In this document: piece by piece, positions 23,539 through 32,320 of the stretch
Numbering within the stretch: the first letter of the stretch is position 1
How the letters are laid out: each line of letters begins with the position of its first letter
From: an uncultured Oscillospiraceae bacterium
Lineage (GTDB): Bacteria; Bacillota; Clostridia; Oscillospirales; Acutalibacteraceae
Assembly: GCA_900540275.1 (NCBI GenBank)
Contig: UQFO01000001.1
Location: forward strand, 124,001 to 188,000
Length of the DNA stretch: 64,000 nt
Direction of reading: 5' to 3'
The notes under the pieces: model-generated
The model's input: the letters and a program-made list of their open reading frames with translations, nothing else
Told to the model about the DNA's origin: nothing
Database searches by the model: none
Translations under genes and position numbers: made by a program

Positions 23539-24771
23539 ATGATTAGTAAGAAAAGGTTGCTGAAAACCACAACCGCGTTTTTAATGGCTATGCTTCTTTT
23601 AGCTGGCAGTACAGCCGCGTCCTTTGCGTTTGACGCGACAAATGTCAGCCCTGACAGTAAGAACCCGCACCTGATTAAAAAAGTTGCGTCAATTGATGGT
23701 ACATACGATACACACCAGTGGGTAACCAATTATGATGAATCGACACAAAGCCAGTTTTACTGCTATCCATACGCGCTGGGAGTAACGAATTATACTCTTT
23801 CACCAGGGGAGACGACTGCCAGCGGCATTATGCTCAATACCATAAGGAAAAAGTATATAGATGTCAACACAGTGGCAGACTGGGTTGTGCAGGATGTGAA
23901 AAACCTAGGCGCCTCTGCAAGGATTCTTACAGGAGCCGACAGCAGGCCGAACTATCCGACGGCCTCCAACCAGTTCCTGATGGCTCTTCGGGTTTCTCCC
24001 AAAAGCATATATAAAACAGGCGATTTGCACAGTTATAATTACCACTTTATGCGCAGAATCGGCAGCAGCTGCTGGAGATATAAAGCGGGTACAGGCGGTA
24101 AGGTAATCCAGCTGCAAGAAGGCTATACACCGGAGACGGTTACATGGGATATGATTACACCGGCCGACGGTAACGTCAACTCATATAATTACAAGCAACT
24201 TGACGTAGCCTTCTACTCTTCTGATATCATCTATATCCTCGTAACTGCAAATTCTCCGATTGTTATTAACAGCAGTACCGCAAAAAAAATACCGATTCAG
24301 AGCGTATCTTTTGCAAAAATTCAGAAATCGTTTGGGATAGGAGCAAGTTATTTTATTTATCCTGAATTTACTCCTGAAAACGCGACTTGCCAGGACATTT
24401 ATTATTCCGCGCCCAAGGTTAATGGTGTACGGACTGTAACCTTTGACCAGAATATCAAACAAAAAATGAAAACCTTAGAAGCTGGTACTGCGATGGTTAC
24501 GGGGCGCAATACGGCAACGAATCAAATTTATCAATTTAACGTAACGGTGCGTGATACACTTTTGGGCGACGTAGACGGAAACGGCGTGATTGAACTCAAT
24601 GATGTCACCAGGCTCCAAAACTATATGGCGGGAGCCGCAATCTTGACAGACAAGCAAAAGGACGCGGCCGACGTCAACAGCAACGGCAGCATTACGCTGC
24701 AGGATGTCCTTATGATTCAGCAGTATATTGCAAAGAAAATCGACTGCTTTGCCGTGGAGCAGATTTTCTGA
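23539..24771 (+). CDS. Secreted dockerin protein with papain-like (NlpC/P60-type) domain, copy 2
   Basis: 410 residues, a tandem paralogue of the previous gene with the same layout: signal peptide, Cys75 ('FYCYPYALG') and His169 ('YNYHFMRRIG'), Ig-like beta domain, dockerin ('DVDGNGVIELND', 'DVNSNGSITLQD'). The last 45 residues are almost the same in both, whereas the middle has diverged, particularly around residues 195-260. A GAAAAGGAGAGG ribosome site precedes ATG 23539. Its own promoter and terminator frame it. It is likely exported and docked onto the cell surface or a cellulosome-like complex. Confidence 0.8.
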   Translation: MISKKRLLKTTTAFLMAMLLLAGSTAASFAFDATNVSPDSKNPHLIKKVASIDGTYDTHQWVTNYDESTQSQFYCYPYALGVTNYTLSPGETTASGIMLNTIRKKYIDVNTVADWVVQDVKNLGASARILTGADSRPNYPTASNQFLMALRVSPKSIYKTGDLHSYNYHFMRRIGSSCWRYKAGTGGKVIQLQEGYTPETVTWDMITPADGNVNSYNYKQLDVAFYSSDIIYILVTANSPIVINSSTAKKIPIQSVSFAKIQKSFGIGASYFIYPEFTPENATCQDIYYSAPKVNGVRTVTFDQNIKQKMKTLEAGTAMVTGRNTATNQIYQFNVTVRDTLLGDVDGNGVIELNDVTRLQNYMAGAAILTDKQKDAADVNSNGSITLQDVLMIQQYIAKKIDCFAVEQIF

Positions 24772-24839
24772 TTATTAACAGGTAACACATTCTCTGGCAA
24801 AATCGAAATACCCCAAACCAGAACGAATAAAAAATGTAG

Positions 24840-24881
24840 CGCGGGAACGGAACCCAAAAGGTTTCGTTCCCGCGTTTTTTT
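24840..24881 (+). terminator. Terminator after dockerin gene 2
   Basis: A 15-bp stem (24840-24854 with 24860-24874, one G-T pair), followed by seven T's: a strong intrinsic terminator. Confidence 0.9.
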
Positions 24882-25019
24882 ATATTTGAATAGCTGCTTT
24901 GATGTATCAAAAAAACTGCCAGCCATCGAGATGAACAGGTGAGGGACAATACTACAACAAGAAAGCGCCTTACCCGGTTCCCCTTGTATAAACAGCATTT
25001 CGCCAAATCGCTCAATCCC

Positions 25020-25787
25020 TTATGATTCCACACAAATCAGCTTAATATTGTTCTGCATAAAAAGCTGTTCCCATTTCTCGTTTGGTTTTTTATCGGTGAT
25101 GACGGTATCGATATCTGAAAAGCTGCAAATACGGTAAAACGCAGGGCGCTCCAGCTTCGTATGGTCAACCAAAAGGATTTTTTTCTGGCAGACGTTCATC
25201 ATGGTTTTGCGTACTTCCGCTTCAGCGTCGGAATAATCCATGGCGCCATGGCTCATGGAAAGACCTGTGCAGGAAAAGAAAAGCTTTGACGCCCAAAAAT
25301 CCCTGACGAAGCTCTCCGCCTGGCTGCCAACCATCGACAGGGAATGGTGGCGCAGCTTGCCGGAAATACCATAAACCGCCACATTGTCATATTCCGCCAA
25401 AGCGGAAATGGCACGGATGCCGTTTGTAATGACGGTCAAATTGGATTTATCGCCGAGAAAACCGCAGATTTGCCGCGTCGTCGTCGAGGAGTCGAAAAAA
25501 ACGGTATCCTGGTTTCTGATAAGGGATGCGGCCGCCTGCGCAATTTTCATTTTTGCGTTTTTCTGTTCGGCTTCACGCACAACAAGCGGAATTTCCGCAT
25601 GAACGCCCTCTACCAGCATTACGCCGCCGTAGGTTCTTTTTACAAGTCCCTGCTGCTCAAGCTTTTCCAAATCCCGCCGTATGCTCGCCGTGCTGATATA
25701 GAAGCGCTTCGCCAGCTCGTTGATTGAAATAAACTTGTTTTTCTTCAGGATTTCCATAATTTCATTTTGCCGCTCTAAAGTGAACAT
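25020..25787 (-). CDS. DeoR-family repressor of the sugar operon
   Basis: A 255-residue regulator. The start is ATG at 25787, eight bases after AGGAG; a GTG nine bases earlier is less likely. The N-terminal winged HTH reads 'RQNEIMEILKKNKFISINELAKRF', 'STASIRRDLEKLEQQGLVKRTYGG', a textbook DeoR signature. Residues 75-230 form the DeoR sugar-phosphate sensor domain ('DTVFFDSSTTT', 'TVITNGI'). It is transcribed away from a sugar catabolic operon and probably represses it until a phosphorylated intermediate binds. Confidence 0.9.
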   Translation of the reverse strand: MFTLERQNEIMEILKKNKFISINELAKRFYISTASIRRDLEKLEQQGLVKRTYGGVMLVEGVHAEIPLVVREAEQKNAKMKIAQAAASLIRNQDTVFFDSSTTTRQICGFLGDKSNLTVITNGIRAISALAEYDNVAVYGISGKLRHHSLSMVGSQAESFVRDFWASKLFFSCTGLSMSHGAMDYSDAEAEVRKTMMNVCQKKILLVDHTKLERPAFYRICSFSDIDTVITDKKPNEKWEQLFMQNNIKLICVES

Positions 25788-25860
25788 GCTGCACACTCCT
25801 GTTCATTTATGTAATTTTTATGGATGAATAATGTCGAACTTTCAATTTTACCGCACACAG

Positions 25861-26024
25861 TTGACATATAAAGTGGGGATTACTATAATAAAACTGTACA
25901 AAAGAGAGACGCAAAAAGAACGATGAAAGAAATATTGCAAAAGAATGAAACCTGTTGTCTTTAGTATAGCGAGATAAAACGCGAATTTCAATAGATAATA
26001 GAGAAAACTTGCAAAATTTTGAAA
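25861..26024 (+). promoter_or_regulatory. Promoter of the rare-sugar operon with direct-repeat operators
   Basis: A perfect promoter, TTGACA (25861-25866), 17 bases, TATAAT (25884-25889). GCAAAANNNTGAAA occurs at 25937-25950 and 26011-26024, with a longer relative at 25911-25928 (GCAAAA and GATGAAA further apart). Spaced direct repeats downstream of the promoter are typical DeoR-family sites. The leader is about 140 bases. Confidence 0.65.
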
Positions 26025-26036
26025 GAAGTGTTACAT

Positions 26037-27077
26037 ATGAAAGCCTGTGTACTCCATGCAGCCGGCGATCTTCGATGTGAAGAGGTGGCAAAGCCGCAGC
26101 CCAAACAAGGCGAGGTGCTCGTACATATTATGGCAAGCGGTATCTGCGGAAGCGACATTCCCAGGGTCCTTACAAAAGGCACCTACCATTTTCCCACAAT
26201 CCCCGGGCACGAGTTTGCAGGAATCGTCGAAGAGACAGGGGAGGGAGCCGACCCGTCATGGCTTTATAAACATGTCGCGGTGTTTCCGCTGTTACCTTGT
26301 TTTTCCTGTGCTTCGTGCCGGACCGGCAATTATGCGCAATGTGAAAGCTACAGCTATTTCGGTTCCCGCTGTGACGGGGGCTTCAGCGAGTATCTCGCGG
26401 TTCCCGTTTGGAACCTCGTTGAGGTGTCAAAAGACGTTCCTTTTGAACAGGCCGCTATGTGCGAGCCGGCTGCCGTCGCTTACCATGCGATGGCAATGGC
26501 GGCGCTGCGGCCGGGTGACAATGTCCTGGTAGTCGGCGCGGGGACCATTGGCTTAATCACGGCCATGTGGTGCCGCGCGGCAGGCGCGGGAGAGGTTGTT
26601 ATCGCGGATATCAGCTCCAGGCACCTGGAGCTTGCGCGTAAACTCGGTTTTTCCTGCACGGTCGACACGCAAAAGGAAGCCGTTCAGGACGCGCTTATGA
26701 AGCTGACAGGGCGCAGGTTCGTTGACGCGGCGTTTGAATGCGCGGGCGTTTCCCCGGCGCTTGAAACCTGCCTGAACGCGGCGGATATATTTGGAAGGGT
26801 TGTGACGGTCGGAAATCCAGGCGGCGAAATGCGCCTTTCCCAAAATGCGTATTGGTGCATTCTCAGAAAAGAGCTGAAGCTGCTCGGTACCTGGAACTCC
26901 TCGTACGGCGGTACGGACAACGACTGGACGCGCGTCATCCGCGGGATAGAAACAGGCAAGATTGCACTTGAACCGCTCATTACCCACCGCTTTGCGCTTG
27001 CACAACATAAAAAAGCGTTTGACGCACTGACCTCAAAAGATGATTTTACTGTGAAAGTCATGTTTATCAATCAATGA
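26037..27077 (+). CDS. Zinc-dependent medium-chain dehydrogenase (galactitol-1-phosphate dehydrogenase-like)
   Basis: A 346-residue zinc enzyme of the polyol dehydrogenase group: catalytic-zinc Cys in 'SGICGSDIP', 'GHEFAGIVEE', structural-zinc cysteines in 'PCFSCASCRTGNYAQC', NAD-binding 'VVGAGTIGLI'. 'YFGSRCDGGFSEYLAVP' resembles GatD. It would oxidise a sugar alcohol or sugar-alcohol phosphate to a ketose. It is the first gene of the operon; ATG 26037 is used because the frame's earlier start has no ribosome site at a suitable distance. Confidence 0.82.
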   Translation: MKACVLHAAGDLRCEEVAKPQPKQGEVLVHIMASGICGSDIPRVLTKGTYHFPTIPGHEFAGIVEETGEGADPSWLYKHVAVFPLLPCFSCASCRTGNYAQCESYSYFGSRCDGGFSEYLAVPVWNLVEVSKDVPFEQAAMCEPAAVAYHAMAMAALRPGDNVLVVGAGTIGLITAMWCRAAGAGEVVIADISSRHLELARKLGFSCTVDTQKEAVQDALMKLTGRRFVDAAFECAGVSPALETCLNAADIFGRVVTVGNPGGEMRLSQNAYWCILRKELKLLGTWNSSYGGTDNDWTRVIRGIETGKIALEPLITHRFALAQHKKAFDALTSKDDFTVKVMFINQ

Positions 27078-27090
27078 AAGGGATGGAGAG

Positions 27091-28128
27091 ATGAAAGCTG
27101 CAGTTTTGGAAGAGCTGGGAAAGCTGGTTGTAAAGGAAGTCCCGACGCCCCTGTGCGACGACGACAGCGCTTTGGTCAGGGTTCGCGCATGCGCGGTATG
27201 CGGCTCTGACTTGAGAATTTACCGCAGCGGCAACAGCAGGGTAAAATTACCACAGATATTAGGTCATGAAATTTCCGGCGAGGTAGTTAAAGCCGGTAAA
27301 AACATTGATAAAATAAAGGTAGGGGATAAAGTTGCAATCGGCGCGGACATCCCCTGCGGAAAATGCTCCTTCTGTGAGGATGGCATCGGCAACAACTGTC
27401 AGACAAACTACGCGATGGGCTACCAGTATGCCGGCGGCTTTGCCGAGTACGTGCTGCTCAACAAGATGGTAATGGAGCAGGGACCTGTCCATGTTATCCC
27501 GCCTGACGGCAATTTCGATGAATACGCGCTGGCAGAGCCGCTTGGCTGTGTGCTCAACGCGATGGAGGAATCCCGCATATCGCTTGGCGATACCGTTGTC
27601 ATTATCGGCTGCGGCCCCATCGGCTGTATGATGATACCCGTAGTAAAAAGAATGGGCGCGGCAAAGGTCATATGCGTGGAACGCGCGGCTGAACGCCAGG
27701 AAACCGCAACAAGAAACGGCGCGGATGTGATTATCAACCCCTCCGAATGCGATATCGTGGACGCTGTCCTTAAAGAGACACAGGGCTTGGGCGCGGACGT
27801 TATTTTTACCGCCACGCCTGTACCCCAGATGCAGGAACGCGCTATCCGGATGGCGAAGAACCGGGCGCGCATCAATTTCTTCGGCGGCCTTCCGGCGGAG
27901 GCGTCCAATGTAACAATCAATACAAACCTCATTCATTATAAAGAGCTGTTTGTGCACGGCTCGCACGGTTCGCTGCCGCGGCAGCACCGTAAGGCGGTGG
28001 AGCTCATCCGCAGCGGCACCATCGACGTCAGGCCCTTTATTACGCACAGCTTTTCGCTCGACGACATTCAAAAGGCGTTTGATACGGCGGCTTCCCGCGC
28101 GTGTATGCGCGTGGTGGTGCATCCCTAG
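27091..28128 (+). CDS. Zinc-dependent medium-chain dehydrogenase (sorbitol/threonine dehydrogenase-like)
   Basis: A 345-residue enzyme: 'CAVCGSDLRIY', 'GHEISGEVV', structural-zinc run 'PCGKCSFCEDGIGNNC', NAD motif 'IIGCGPIGCM'. It is 13 bases after the first dehydrogenase, with GGGATGGAG as ribosome site. The substrate is probably a polyol, as in the iditol/sorbitol dehydrogenase branch. Its near neighbours suggest that several epimeric polyols or ketoses are interconverted. Confidence 0.82.
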   Translation: MKAAVLEELGKLVVKEVPTPLCDDDSALVRVRACAVCGSDLRIYRSGNSRVKLPQILGHEISGEVVKAGKNIDKIKVGDKVAIGADIPCGKCSFCEDGIGNNCQTNYAMGYQYAGGFAEYVLLNKMVMEQGPVHVIPPDGNFDEYALAEPLGCVLNAMEESRISLGDTVVIIGCGPIGCMMIPVVKRMGAAKVICVERAAERQETATRNGADVIINPSECDIVDAVLKETQGLGADVIFTATPVPQMQERAIRMAKNRARINFFGGLPAEASNVTINTNLIHYKELFVHGSHGSLPRQHRKAVELIRSGTIDVRPFITHSFSLDDIQKAFDTAASRACMRVVVHP

Positions 28129-28140
28129 GAGGTGTCTTTT

Positions 28141-28803
28141 ATGAAGGCGAAGCTTTCTCCCTCTATGATGTGCGCGGGCCTTTTGGAAATACCGCAGGTG
28201 CTTGCAACATTTGAACGCGAGGGCGTTGAGTATTTGCATATGGATGTGATGGACGGGCAGTTCGTTCCGAACTTTATGCTCGGGACGGATACGGTAAGGC
28301 AGATGCGCAGTGCCAGCGCTATTCCGCTGGATATACACCTAATGGTAGAACGCCCGGAGGAAAAGCTTGCATGGTTTGATTTAAAGCCCGGGGAGCTCGT
28401 TTCCGTCCATGCGGAAAGTACGCGGCATTTACAGCGCACGCTTGCAAAAATAAGGGAAACAGGCGCCCGGCCGATGGCCGCCATAAATCCGGCGACGCCG
28501 CTGTGCATGATTGAAGAGGTGCTGTGCGACGTGGACGGCGTGCTTGTCATGACGGTCAATCCCGGCTTTGCGGGGCAAAGGCTCGTAACGCAAACACTCG
28601 AAAAGATAACCCGCCTGCGTGATATGCTCGATGCAAAGGGGCTTACAGATGTAATGATAGAGGTCGACGGCAACGTCAGCCTTGAAAACGCGCTGAAAAT
28701 GCGCAGAGCCGGCGCGGATATCTTCGTCGCCGGAACCTCGTGCCTGTTCCAAAAGGGCGATTTAAAGCAGCGTATCCAGGAGTTCCGCGAACTCATTCAA
28801 TAA
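28141..28803 (+). CDS. Ribulose-phosphate / allulose-6-phosphate 3-epimerase family enzyme
   Basis: A 220-residue TIM barrel. Metal ligands and acids are visible: 'LSPSMMCAG', His in 'LHMDVMDGQFVPN', 'DIHLMV', 'MTVNPGFAGQ' and 'EVDGNVS', then 'VAGTSCLF'. The sequence is nearer to AlsE-type D-allulose-6-phosphate 3-epimerases than to housekeeping Rpe, judging by 'PSMMC' and 'GTSCLF'. It would convert an allulose-type ketose 6-phosphate into fructose 6-phosphate, or act on a pentulose phosphate. The start ATG 28141 has a strong AGGAGGTG site; the frame start at 28132 overlaps that site. Confidence 0.8.
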   Translation: MKAKLSPSMMCAGLLEIPQVLATFEREGVEYLHMDVMDGQFVPNFMLGTDTVRQMRSASAIPLDIHLMVERPEEKLAWFDLKPGELVSVHAESTRHLQRTLAKIRETGARPMAAINPATPLCMIEEVLCDVDGVLVMTVNPGFAGQRLVTQTLEKITRLRDMLDAKGLTDVMIEVDGNVSLENALKMRRAGADIFVAGTSCLFQKGDLKQRIQEFRELIQ

Positions 28804-28817
28804 AGCGGGTGGAAAAG

Positions 28818-30287
28818 ATGTACATAGGGCTCGATATCGGAACCTCCGGCGTAAAGGCGGTGCTGTTTTCCGAAACGGGTGAAATGATAAAGCGCGCCTG
28901 CCGGGAATATCCGGTGCGTGGGGAAGGGCAGCAGCTTGAGCTGTGTCCGCAAGAGGTATGCGGCGCGGTGATAGATGCACTGCGCGGGCTTTCCGGTATG
29001 CGCTGTGAAATACGTGCAATCGGTATTTCCTCTTTGGGGGAAGCGTGCGTTTTGCTTGATAAGGACGGAAAGGTCCTGCGAAACGCCATTCTGCCCGGCG
29101 ACAAACGCGGCGCGGAGTATCTTCCAGAAATCAAAAAGAATGAAAATGAGATAATAAGGACAACGGGGCTCCCGCTTAACGCTACCTATTCGCTCCTAAA
29201 GCTTTTATGGGTGCGTGAGCATGAACCCGGACTATATGAAAAAACAAAGCGCGTCATGCTGTTTGGCGATTATATCGCATATATGCTGACGGGGGAAGCA
29301 TGTATTTCTTTCTCGCTTGCTTCCAGGACCTTAGCGTTCGACATTCACAAAATGAAGTTTCCTTCTTCTTTATTTGGTTGTTCCGGAATTGATCCGGCGC
29401 TATTTTCCTCTCCGGTTAACCCGGAGGGGAAAATCGGCGGACTCCTTCCGGAAATCGCGCGGCGCACGGGGCTTCCCTCGGGAACACCCGTATACGCGGG
29501 CGGGCATGACCAGCCCTGCGCGGCAATCGGCGCGGGTGCGTTTTACAAAGGGGAAGCCGCCGATTCCATAGGAACCTCGGAATGTATTACGGCTGTGCTT
29601 GGGGAAGAGAAGCTGGAACCTGATTTTATTAAAGATACGAACTTCCCGTGCGAGCCGTTTTTGGTAAACGGCATGTTCAATACAATCGCGTTTACCCATA
29701 CGGCGGGCAGGCTGCTCAAATGGTTTACAGAAAGCGTGATGCAGGCCGGCGAAAAAGAGAGCTTTCACGCGCTTGACCTCCAATGTAAGGAAAGCCCGTC
29801 GGGACTGCTGGTTTTGCCGCACTTCTCCGGTGCAGGCACACCGACGATGGACCATCTTTCGGTCGGTGCGGTTGTCGGGCTGAACCTCCACTCCTCAGCA
29901 ATTGATATTTACCAGGCGATTATGGAAAGCGTAAGCTATGAAATGAAAACAAATCTGGACAGGCTTTCCCAAAACGGGATAAAGCTTCACCGGATTTATG
30001 CAGTCGGCGGCGGGGCAAGCTCCGACATTTGGCTGCAATACAAGGCAAACATTTACGGCGTCCCTGTGCGCGCTACAAAGTGCAAGGAGGCAAGCGCCCT
30101 GGGCGCGGCAGCCGCGGCGGCGGTTGGGGACGGATGCTACGGAAGTATGGAGGAAGCCAGTAAAAATATGGTGCACGTCAAGAAGGAATATCTTCCAGAC
30201 AGAAAGCTGGCCCCGGCTTTTTCCGCGGAGTATGAAAAATATAAGAGGCTGTATGAGCAAATCAAAGGAATTTACCGGGAGGGATGA
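28818..30287 (+). CDS. FGGY-family carbohydrate kinase
   Basis: A 489-residue sugar kinase: 'MYIGLDIGTSGVKAVLF' phosphate-binding start, 'AGGHDQPCAAIGAGA' with the catalytic Asp, 'GTSECITAVLG', and a C-terminal 'IYAVGGGASSDIWLQYKANIYGVPV' that is the FGGY signature 2. Xylulokinase-like length. It would phosphorylate the ketose made by the dehydrogenases. The start ATG 28818 lies just after the epimerase stop behind GGTGGAAAAG. The next gene starts at the stop of this one. Confidence 0.88.
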   Translation: MYIGLDIGTSGVKAVLFSETGEMIKRACREYPVRGEGQQLELCPQEVCGAVIDALRGLSGMRCEIRAIGISSLGEACVLLDKDGKVLRNAILPGDKRGAEYLPEIKKNENEIIRTTGLPLNATYSLLKLLWVREHEPGLYEKTKRVMLFGDYIAYMLTGEACISFSLASRTLAFDIHKMKFPSSLFGCSGIDPALFSSPVNPEGKIGGLLPEIARRTGLPSGTPVYAGGHDQPCAAIGAGAFYKGEAADSIGTSECITAVLGEEKLEPDFIKDTNFPCEPFLVNGMFNTIAFTHTAGRLLKWFTESVMQAGEKESFHALDLQCKESPSGLLVLPHFSGAGTPTMDHLSVGAVVGLNLHSSAIDIYQAIMESVSYEMKTNLDRLSQNGIKLHRIYAVGGGASSDIWLQYKANIYGVPVRATKCKEASALGAAAAAAVGDGCYGSMEEASKNMVHVKKEYLPDRKLAPAFSAEYEKYKRLYEQIKGIYREG

Positions 30288-30292
30288 TAACG

Positions 30293-31189
30293 GTGAAAAA
30301 GCTTGCAATTGGCACGTGGGCGTATATCTTTGGCCCGTATGAAAGCCATCCAATCGATTTTGAAACCGTAGCGGAAACGCTTTCGGACATTGGGTTCGAC
30401 GCGGTGAGCATCGCGGGGTTCCGCCCGCATATTCTGGTAGACGACTATGAAACGCGGGAAAAACAAAAAGAGCTGCTCTCCCTGCTCCAAAGGACGGGGC
30501 TCCAGGCGGCGGAATTTTCACCCGACCCGTGCGGGCTCAATCCGGTGATAGACCCCAAACCCTATATAGAGCGGATGAAGCGCAATATCCTGTTCCTTGA
30601 ACAGTGCGGCTTTCCGATGCTGCGGCTCGACACGGCGTGCCCGCCCAACCTGCCGGAAAACGTAAGCTATAGCCAGGCGTATTCCAGGACGGTTAAAACC
30701 TTCCGCGAGCTTTCCGCGTTTGCGGGGCGGCACCGTGTAAAAATCGTCTGGGAGTTTGAACCGGGCTTCCTTTTCAATAAGCCAAGCGAAATCCTTTCAA
30801 TATTAAAGGATGTGCCGGATGAAAACTTCTCCATCCTGTTCGATTCGTGCCACGCACACATGTGCAGCGTGGTCGGAGCAAGGCAGCTGGGCGAAAAAGA
30901 GACGCTCCAGGGCGGCGTCATTGAATTGATGCAGAAGCTGCGGGGGAGAATCGGAATGGTACATTTAATCGATTCCGACGGAACCCTGCACGACGGCGAT
31001 ACCTCCACGCACGCGCCCTTCGGAGACGGCGTGCTCGATATGGACGCGGTTTACAGTGAGCTTTTAAAGCCGGAAATTTACAGCGGCGAATTTATTTCAA
31101 TCGACCTTTGCTTCTGGGCGGATGCATGGAACGTAACGCGCCGCTGTTACGACACGGTAAGAAGCCTGCAAAAGAAATACGAAGGATAA
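30293..31189 (+). CDS. Xylose-isomerase-like TIM-barrel sugar isomerase/epimerase (first)
   Basis: A 298-residue protein of the AP-endonuclease-2/xylose-isomerase-like family. Metal-ligand residues of the family are visible: Glu in 'KIVWEFEPGF', Asp/His in 'ILFDSCHAHM', 'MVHLIDSDG' and the last acid in 'EFISIDLCFW'. GTG 30293 is nine bases after GGGAGGG, and so is preferred to the frame's ATG at 30284. It may isomerise or epimerise an intermediate of the pathway; the exact reaction is open. Confidence 0.75.
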   Translation: MKKLAIGTWAYIFGPYESHPIDFETVAETLSDIGFDAVSIAGFRPHILVDDYETREKQKELLSLLQRTGLQAAEFSPDPCGLNPVIDPKPYIERMKRNILFLEQCGFPMLRLDTACPPNLPENVSYSQAYSRTVKTFRELSAFAGRHRVKIVWEFEPGFLFNKPSEILSILKDVPDENFSILFDSCHAHMCSVVGARQLGEKETLQGGVIELMQKLRGRIGMVHLIDSDGTLHDGDTSTHAPFGDGVLDMDAVYSELLKPEIYSGEFISIDLCFWADAWNVTRRCYDTVRSLQKKYEG

Positions 31190-31226
31190 CGTTTTAAATA
31201 ACAGAAAAGAAGAAGGAGGATGCCAT

Positions 31227-32318
31227 ATGCCAAATGGAGAAATGATGGCGAACGTATTTTACGAGCCGGAACACATGGAGTACCAGAAAACGGACATACC
31301 GCAAATTTCTGAAACAGAAGTACTCATAAAGGTAAAAGCGTGCGGCATCTGCGGTTCTGACGTTTCCTATTACTTTGGAAAAAGTCCGCTGGAAACGCCT
31401 GACGGCAAGGGGCCGCTCATCATCGGGCACGAAATAAGCGGAGAAATTGCCGAGGTGGGCTCCTATGTTGCGCAAAAAGGCTTTTTTAAGCCCGGCGACC
31501 GCGTAACGCTCAATCCGCCGCAGCCATGCAATACCTGCGCAATGTGCAGAAAAACAAAGGTAAACCTTTGCGAGAACACCTCTACCATCGGCGTAAGCGT
31601 AAACGGCGGCTTTGCAGAGTATGTCAAGGTTGGGTACGCTAACGTTTTCAAGCTTCCGGAGGGAATGAGCTATCAGGAGGGCGCGATGGCCGAACCGCTT
31701 GCGTGTGCCTGTTACGGCATCCAGAACCTGGACGTACAAATTGGCGATTTTGTCGTCGTCATCGGTTCAGGCGCGATGGGGATTATGATGGCCCAGCTGT
31801 GTAAGCTGCGCGGCGCGGGAAAGGTGCTGGTTACTGACATTGAGGATTTCCCGCTTGAAATGGCAAAACAGACCGGAGCCGATTACGTATATAACACGCT
31901 CAAGAAAGATTCATTGTACTATACATCGGACATAAAAGAAACGGTGAAGGAGCTGACGGGCGGGCTTTATGCTGACCGGGTTATCGTACCGACAAGCGCA
32001 AAGGCAGCTTATCGAAACGCCTTTGAGGTTTCGGGAAAGGCTTCCACCATCGTTTTCTTCGGCCTGCCGGGTGAGCGGGACGTCATAGAGGTGCCGGCGC
32101 TCGAGACGCTCACCTCAAACAAAACCATCCGTTTTTCGTGGCTTGCCCCCTTTACCTGGAGCGCGGCAATGAAAGCGCTGGAGTCCGGCAAGCTGCAATT
32201 GAAACCGCTGATTACCCACACCTTCCCGCTTGAAGATACCGTGAAAGGGATAGAATTCATGCATTCCGGCGCGAAGGACAAAATCAAAGGAATGATTTTG
32301 CTGGAGAAAGAAGGGTAG
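31227..32318 (+). CDS. Zinc-dependent medium-chain dehydrogenase (third copy)
   Basis: A 363-residue member of the same superfamily: 'ACGICGSDVSYYF', 'GHEISGEIAEV', structural cysteines in 'PCNTCAMCRKTKVNLC', NAD motif 'VIGSGAMGIMM'. It differs clearly from the two others, for example in the 'LAPFTWSAAMKAL' region. AGAAGGAGG precedes ATG 31227. Three distinct polyol dehydrogenases in one operon suggest use of several related polyols, or a multistep inversion of sugar stereocentres. Confidence 0.82.
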   Translation: MPNGEMMANVFYEPEHMEYQKTDIPQISETEVLIKVKACGICGSDVSYYFGKSPLETPDGKGPLIIGHEISGEIAEVGSYVAQKGFFKPGDRVTLNPPQPCNTCAMCRKTKVNLCENTSTIGVSVNGGFAEYVKVGYANVFKLPEGMSYQEGAMAEPLACACYGIQNLDVQIGDFVVVIGSGAMGIMMAQLCKLRGAGKVLVTDIEDFPLEMAKQTGADYVYNTLKKDSLYYTSDIKETVKELTGGLYADRVIVPTSAKAAYRNAFEVSGKASTIVFFGLPGERDVIEVPALETLTSNKTIRFSWLAPFTWSAAMKALESGKLQLKPLITHTFPLEDTVKGIEFMHSGAKDKIKGMILLEKEG

Positions 32319-32320
32319 CC

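Noticed and set aside
27259..28338. A 359-codon open frame on the minus strand
   Set aside because: It lies opposite two well-supported enzymes of the sugar operon, is rich in His and Arg, has no ribosome site and shows no domain. It is a shadow of the GC-rich coding strand.
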